Of a DNA stretch of 64,000 nucleotides, positions 60,003 through 64,000 are shown in pieces. Made by a program: the position numbers and the translations under genes. How positions within the stretch are numbered: the first letter of the stretch is position 1; every line of letters begins with the position of its first letter. This DNA is from WHSW01 sp963767285 (GTDB lineage Bacteria; Actinomycetota; Thermoleophilia; Solirubrobacterales; 70-9). Below the pieces are notes generated by a model that saw nothing but the letters and a program-made list of their open reading frames with translations, was not told the DNA's origin and did no database searches. The DNA lies in NCBI GenBank assembly GCA_963767285.1, contig CAVYDJ010000002.1:806001-870000 (forward strand), in the 5' to 3' direction.

Positions 60003-61312
60003 GGCCCGCGCCCTCCGAAGGCCGCCTCCGGCGCCGCCTGCTCGGGATCGGGGTGATCGCGCTCGGCGCGGCCGTGGTCGTGGTCGCCGTGATCAAGCCC
60101 GACCCCTTCAGCGATCGCCAGACGATCTGGGCGAAGTTCGACAACGTCAACGGGCTCGGCTCGATCGATCGCGACATCCGTGTCGCCGGTGTCAACGAGG
60201 GTGAGATCGGCGCGGTCGAGCGCGTCGGCGACGACGCCCTGGTCGAGCTCGAGGTGTCCGAGGAGATCGCGGTCCACGCGGACGCGACCGTCTCCCTGCG
60301 GCCGCACACGCTGTTCGAGGGCAGCGCGTTCGTCGACCTCCATCCCGGCAGCCTGAGCGCCCCGCTGATCGCCGACGGGGAGACGATCCCGCGCCGCAAT
60401 ACCCGCGTCTACATTTCGTTCGACGAGGCGTTGCGCGTCCTGCGCGCGCCGGTCCGCGAGGGGCTCCGCGACCTCACCTCGACCGCGGCTGCGGCGATCG
60501 CCGGCGACGCGCCCGACGACCTGCAGAGCGTGCTGCGCACCGCGCCCGGCCTGACCCGGGAGGTCGGGCCGACAGCGCGCGCGCTGCAGGGCCCGGAGGG
60601 TCACGAGCTCGCGAGCGCGATCGCCGCGTCCGAGCGGGCGGTCAGCGCGCTGGCGGCCCGGGAGAGCTCGCTGGCCCCGCTCGCCGCTCGCGCCAACCGG
60701 ACGCTCGCCGCGCTCGGCGTCGACGCCGCCGGCCCGCTCGACCGGGCGCTTGCCGAGCTGCCGGCGCCGCTCGAGACGCTGCGCGATCGCGGCGCGGCGA
60801 TCACCGCGCTGGTCGAGCGCACGGGCGATCTCGCCGTCGAACTGCGGCCGGTCCTGGTCGAGCTCGCGCCGGCGCTCGAGGGGCTCCAGCCGCTGCTGGC
60901 CGAGGCGACCCCGGCGATCCGCCGCGCCGTGCCGCTCGTCGAGGGGATCGCGACCCTGATGCGCCGCGCGACTAACGCCGCCCCGGGCCTGCAGCGCCTG
61001 CTCGAAACGCTGCGTACGCCGACCGGCACGCTCGCCGAACGCGTGCTGCCGGCGATGACGCGCGACTCGCGCTTGGGGCTCCCCACCTACCTCCAGCTGA
61101 TCGCCGCCTTCGCCGCGGGCGACGCCGCCCTGCGCCCGTTCCAGACCGAAGCCAACGGTCCGCTCGGAATCGGCCACATGATCCGGCTCGGCGCCTACTT
61201 CGACCAGGAGGGGACGGCGGGCAGCGCCGGCGGGTTGATCCCGTGCGATTCGGTCGGCGAGCTCGACCCCGGTCTCGCCGCCCAGCTCGAGGCCGCGGGG
61301 GTCTGCAGATGA
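59996..61312 (+). CDS. mceD: MCE family protein, fourth in operon
   Basis: 438 residues. Membrane anchor about 15-33 (GIGVIALGAAVVVVAVI). MCE domain about 42-125 with INGLG-like DNVNGLGSIDRDIRVAGVNEGEIG and AFVDLHPG. Long helical region to about 360 with repeated LAAL/LRPV heptads. The C-terminal part has three conserved small-residue turns. ATG 59996 overlaps the mceC stop by 7 nt. One member of the six-protein MCE assembly. Confidence 0.93.
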   Translation: MLRPAPSEGRLRRRLLGIGVIALGAAVVVVAVIKPDPFSDRQTIWAKFDNVNGLGSIDRDIRVAGVNEGEIGAVERVGDDALVELEVSEEIAVHADATVSLRPHTLFEGSAFVDLHPGSLSAPLIADGETIPRRNTRVYISFDEALRVLRAPVREGLRDLTSTAAAAIAGDAPDDLQSVLRTAPGLTREVGPTARALQGPEGHELASAIAASERAVSALAARESSLAPLAARANRTLAALGVDAAGPLDRALAELPAPLETLRDRGAAITALVERTGDLAVELRPVLVELAPALEGLQPLLAEATPAIRRAVPLVEGIATLMRRATNAAPGLQRLLETLRTPTGTLAERVLPAMTRDSRLGLPTYLQLIAAFAAGDAALRPFQTEANGPLGIGHMIRLGAYFDQEGTAGSAGGLIPCDSVGELDPGLAAQLEAAGVCR

Positions 61313-62691
61313 TCCGGCGGCTGCGTCCCAAGCCCCGCGTCGGCCAGCCTCCGTTCGGCCGCACCGTGATCGTCCTGGGGATGGTGGCGGCGATCGCCTT
61401 CGTCGGCTACACGCTGACCAAGAAGACGATCCGGCTGCCGGGGTCCACCGACCCGTACAAGATCGAGGTCGAGTTCACCGACGCGAAGGGCCTCGACCGC
61501 GTGGACGAGCCTGGGGCCGCGGTCGCCGGCGCACTGGTCGGCCGGGTCACCGAGACGCACTACGAGGACGGCCGGGCGGTCGCGACCCTGACCCTCGATC
61601 CGGAGGTTCGCGGCAAGGTGTTCGCCGACGCGACCGCCGAGCTGCGGCCAGCGAGCGCGATCCAGAACCTGATCGTCAACATCGACCCGGGCAGCCCGGA
61701 CGCGGGGCCGCTGCCGGACGACCAGCGGATCGGGCTCGGGAGCACGACCGGGTTCGTCGCGATCGACGAGCTGACCTCCATCCTCGACGCCGACACCCGC
61801 GCCTATGCGCAGATCCTGATCGGCGAGCTCGCCCGGGGGGTGAGGGGACGCGACGACGACCTGCACGCGGCGATCGACCGGCTCGCGAAGGTGACCGACG
61901 AGGCGGCGCCGATCTCCCGCGCGCTGGCGACGAGGCGGGAGCTGCTCGCGCGGCTCGTCGGCGACCTGGACACCGTGACGTCGACGCTCGCCGACCGCTC
62001 GGTCGAGCTCGGCAACGTGGTCGCCGCCGGCAGCAACACGCTCGCGGTGACCGCGGCGCGGGAGCGGGAGCTCGCCGAGGCGACACGGTTGCTGGCGCCG
62101 ACGCTCGAGCGCGCCGGCGACTCGCTGTCGGCGACCGCCGACCTGGCCGAGATCCTCGTCCCGGCGCTCGACCGGCTCGTGCCCGCGGCGGGCGGGCTCG
62201 GCGACGCCGCCGTGCGCCTGCGCGGCCTGCTGCCGCGCGCGAGCGAGCTCGTCGGCCAGTTCGACCGGCTCACCAAGCGCGGCGCCGAGCCCACGGACCT
62301 GCTCCTGCAGGGGACCTATCGCCTGTCGGCCAAGATCGACCGGCTGCTGCCGACCGCGCGCGACCTGGCTTCCCTCGCCAAGATCATGGACGAGTACCGC
62401 AACGGCGGGGCCCAGCTCGCCGACACGCTGAGCGGCGCGACCTCGGTCCAGGACGACGGCGGGGCGTACGGTCAGGTCGACGTGCTCGAGTTCGAGCCGA
62501 TGAAGCCGGAGAACCTCGGACTGCCGGCCTCGGCGGCGCGCAGCCGCGACGGCGAGCCGTCGCGGATGGAGCACCTGCTGGCGCTCGCGTTCGAGCGCAC
62601 CTGCGACACGAACCCGTGGGCCTGCATCCTGCGCTTCACGGTCCCGGGGCTGCCGAAGGAGCCGCTGACGGATGGGGGCGGAGCCGGCTGA
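61309..62691 (+). CDS. mceE: MCE family protein, fifth in operon
   Basis: 460 residues. A basic N terminus (RRLRPKPRVG) and membrane anchor (about 19-36) precede the MCE domain (about 48-135, AKGLDRVDEPGAAVAGALVG). Helical region to about 385, then a loop with CDTNPWACIL, a disulfide candidate. In mycobacteria the fifth protein is a lipoprotein, but no lipobox is seen here, so it would be anchored by the N-terminal helix instead. Overlap 4 nt with mceD. Confidence 0.93.
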   Translation: MIRRLRPKPRVGQPPFGRTVIVLGMVAAIAFVGYTLTKKTIRLPGSTDPYKIEVEFTDAKGLDRVDEPGAAVAGALVGRVTETHYEDGRAVATLTLDPEVRGKVFADATAELRPASAIQNLIVNIDPGSPDAGPLPDDQRIGLGSTTGFVAIDELTSILDADTRAYAQILIGELARGVRGRDDDLHAAIDRLAKVTDEAAPISRALATRRELLARLVGDLDTVTSTLADRSVELGNVVAAGSNTLAVTAARERELAEATRLLAPTLERAGDSLSATADLAEILVPALDRLVPAAGGLGDAAVRLRGLLPRASELVGQFDRLTKRGAEPTDLLLQGTYRLSAKIDRLLPTARDLASLAKIMDEYRNGGAQLADTLSGATSVQDDGGAYGQVDVLEFEPMKPENLGLPASAARSRDGEPSRMEHLLALAFERTCDTNPWACILRFTVPGLPKEPLTDGGGAG

Positions 62692-64000
62692 TGGACCATC
62701 GCGTTCCCCACGTCGGCCTCGTCCTCGCGATCGTCTGCACGGTGCTGGCGGCGATCACGTTCATCGCGCTCAACGAGGCGTTCGAGGGCCCGAGCATCGC
62801 CGACCCGATCGACGGCGACCCGTACGAGCTCACGGCGTCCTTCGACGACACCGAGGCGCTGCCGACCAAGCAGCCGGTGCTGGTTCGGGGCGTCCAGATC
62901 GGCAAGACGACCTCGATCGATTTCGAGCACTCGACCTCCAAGGCCATCGTCACGTTCACCGTCGACGACGAGCAGATCGAGGTCCACCGCGACGCCTCGG
63001 TGACCATCGGGGAGCGCACCCTGCTCGGCGATCCGTACCTCAACCTCGACCCGGGTAGCGCGGGCGAGCCGCTCGAGTCCGGGGCGCGCGTGCGGGCGCT
63101 GCCGAGCGTCGACTTCGACGAGGCGTTCGACTTCCTCGACCGTGACGGCCGCCGGGACGTCGAGTCGCTGATCGACACCGTCGATCGCGCGAGCGACTCG
63201 GAGCGCTCGGGCGAGCAGCTCAGCGCAACCATCGGCGAGCTCGCACGGACGGTTTCCGAGCTGCGCGACCTCACGGACGCGCTGCGGGGTCAGGAGGACG
63301 AGATCGCGGGCTTCGTCGGCGACACGAGCACCGTGCTGACCACGCTCGGCGAGCGCGAGGCCGCGATCCGCAGTGTCGTCGCGTCCGGGCGGGCGACGCT
63401 CGCCGCGCTCGCCTCCAACACCCGCTCGGTCGAGCAGGGTGTCCAGGAGCTGCCCGGCGTCCTGTCGTCGGCGACCGAGGCGCTGCGGCGCGCAAAGCCG
63501 CTCCTGCGCGAGGCGCGGCCGCTGGTCGAGGAGATCCGCGAGGCGGCTCCGGACCTCGCGCCGGCGCTCGCCGACGTCGGCCCGCTCGCCGCCGACACGG
63601 TCGAGACGGTCAAGGACGTCTCCGGGCTGCCGTCGCTGCGCCGGCTGCTGCGGGTGGTCGTCCTCGGCGGCCCGGCGGTCCCGGGGCTCGAAGCGTCGGT
63701 CCGCAACCTGATCCCGCTGCTCTCCTACACCGCGCCACGCACGCCCGGGATCGTCTCCTTCTTCTCCAACTTCGCGTCGCTGACGGCTCACGGGGATTCG
63801 GACGGCAAGTGGGCGCGCTTCGCGATCATGTTCGAGCCGGGGGAGGTGGCCGACACGCCGCTGCCGGCGGCCTGCGCGGACGGTGACGTGCCCGCGTCCG
63901 GGGGCGTTTGTCACAACGCCTATCCGGAACCCGGGGACGCCGCGGACCCGCAGCCGTATGAGCCGGGCTCCTATCCGCACCTGAAGCCGTACGACCCGTG
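62691..64000 (+). CDS. mceF: MCE family protein, sixth in operon, cut at window edge
   Basis: At least 436 residues. Anchor about 8-27, MCE domain about 40-125 (KQPVLVRGVQIGKTTSI, YLNLDPGSAG), helical region to about 345, then ASLTAHGDSDGKWARFAIMF. The window ends after CCG-TG; one more A would give TGA, so the gene may end there, and the C-terminal length supports this. Start ATG overlaps the mceE stop by one base. Confidence 0.9.
   Translation, partial: MDHRVPHVGLVLAIVCTVLAAITFIALNEAFEGPSIADPIDGDPYELTASFDDTEALPTKQPVLVRGVQIGKTTSIDFEHSTSKAIVTFTVDDEQIEVHRDASVTIGERTLLGDPYLNLDPGSAGEPLESGARVRALPSVDFDEAFDFLDRDGRRDVESLIDTVDRASDSERSGEQLSATIGELARTVSELRDLTDALRGQEDEIAGFVGDTSTVLTTLGEREAAIRSVVASGRATLAALASNTRSVEQGVQELPGVLSSATEALRRAKPLLREARPLVEEIREAAPDLAPALADVGPLAADTVETVKDVSGLPSLRRLLRVVVLGGPAVPGLEASVRNLIPLLSYTAPRTPGIVSFFSNFASLTAHGDSDGKWARFAIMFEPGEVADTPLPAACADGDVPASGGVCHNAYPEPGDAADPQPYEPGSYPHLKPYDP

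Overview
The window is a high-GC stretch (about 70 % by eye, not computed) with densely packed genes, many GTG/TTG starts, stop-start overlaps of ATGA/GTGA type and tRNA genes without an encoded CCA. It carries a yrbE-mce operon, an MCE-type trait of Actinomycetota. Together with the LemA/DUF2207 pair, SCP2 proteins, MBOAT/DUF459 genes and an HTH-DUF559 protein, this suggests an actinomycete, perhaps of the Thermoleophilia/Solirubrobacterales. The lineage is an inference from gene content, not a database match. No phage, insertion sequence, CRISPR array or rRNA operon is visible. The region reads as stable chromosome.

Layout. 1-2.8 kb: DUF2207 membrane protein, LemA and a TetR regulator. 2.8-6.4 kb: a divergent Baeyer-Villiger monooxygenase operon behind two tandem palindromes. 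6.4-8.1 kb: antiporter and a small secreted protein. 8.1-11.1 kb: MBOAT O-acyltransferase with two SGNH-type proteins. 11.3-15.9 kb: GH3 glycosidase, SCP2 protein, acyl-CoA dehydrogenase, alpha/beta hydrolase, MerR regulator. 16-18.5 kb: metallophosphoesterase and RDD protein. 18.75-24.2 kb: a 1163-residue aldehyde dehydrogenase / fatty-alcohol-oxidase fusion, an epimerase and a haloalkane-dehalogenase-like protein. 24-30.5 kb: HTH-nuclease, LmeA-like protein, beta-propeller, TetR, sulfatase and its secreted partner. 30.5-40.7 kb: an acetone-carboxylase-like system with a beta subunit and a fused alpha-gamma subunit, two paralogous alpha/beta hydrolases, secreted proteins and a thioesterase. 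40.8-49.8 kb: a GGDEF/HD-GYP protein, patatin, catalase-like protein, CAP protein, acyl-CoA ligase, tRNA-Leu, VOC protein and PAS-EAL protein. 49.9-53.1 kb: second sulfatase, tRNA-Glu, small proteins, TetR. 53.1-64 kb: tandem-SCP2 protein divergent from a complete yrbEAB-mceABCDEF operon whose last gene runs to the window edge.

Common theme. Much of the window serves uptake and oxidation of hydrophobic compounds: Mce import, SCP2 carriers, alcohol to aldehyde to acid oxidation, acyl-CoA ligation and dehydrogenation, ketone oxygenation and ketone carboxylation. Two lipid-related clusters have a TetR gene and paired tandem palindromes at a divergent promoter. Many start codons lie 6-10 nt downstream of a TAGRNT-like hexamer, which points to widespread leaderless transcription. 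The most unusual items are the alcohol oxidase/aldehyde dehydrogenase fusion, the alpha-gamma carboxylase fusion, and the SCP2-TetR module facing the mce operon.
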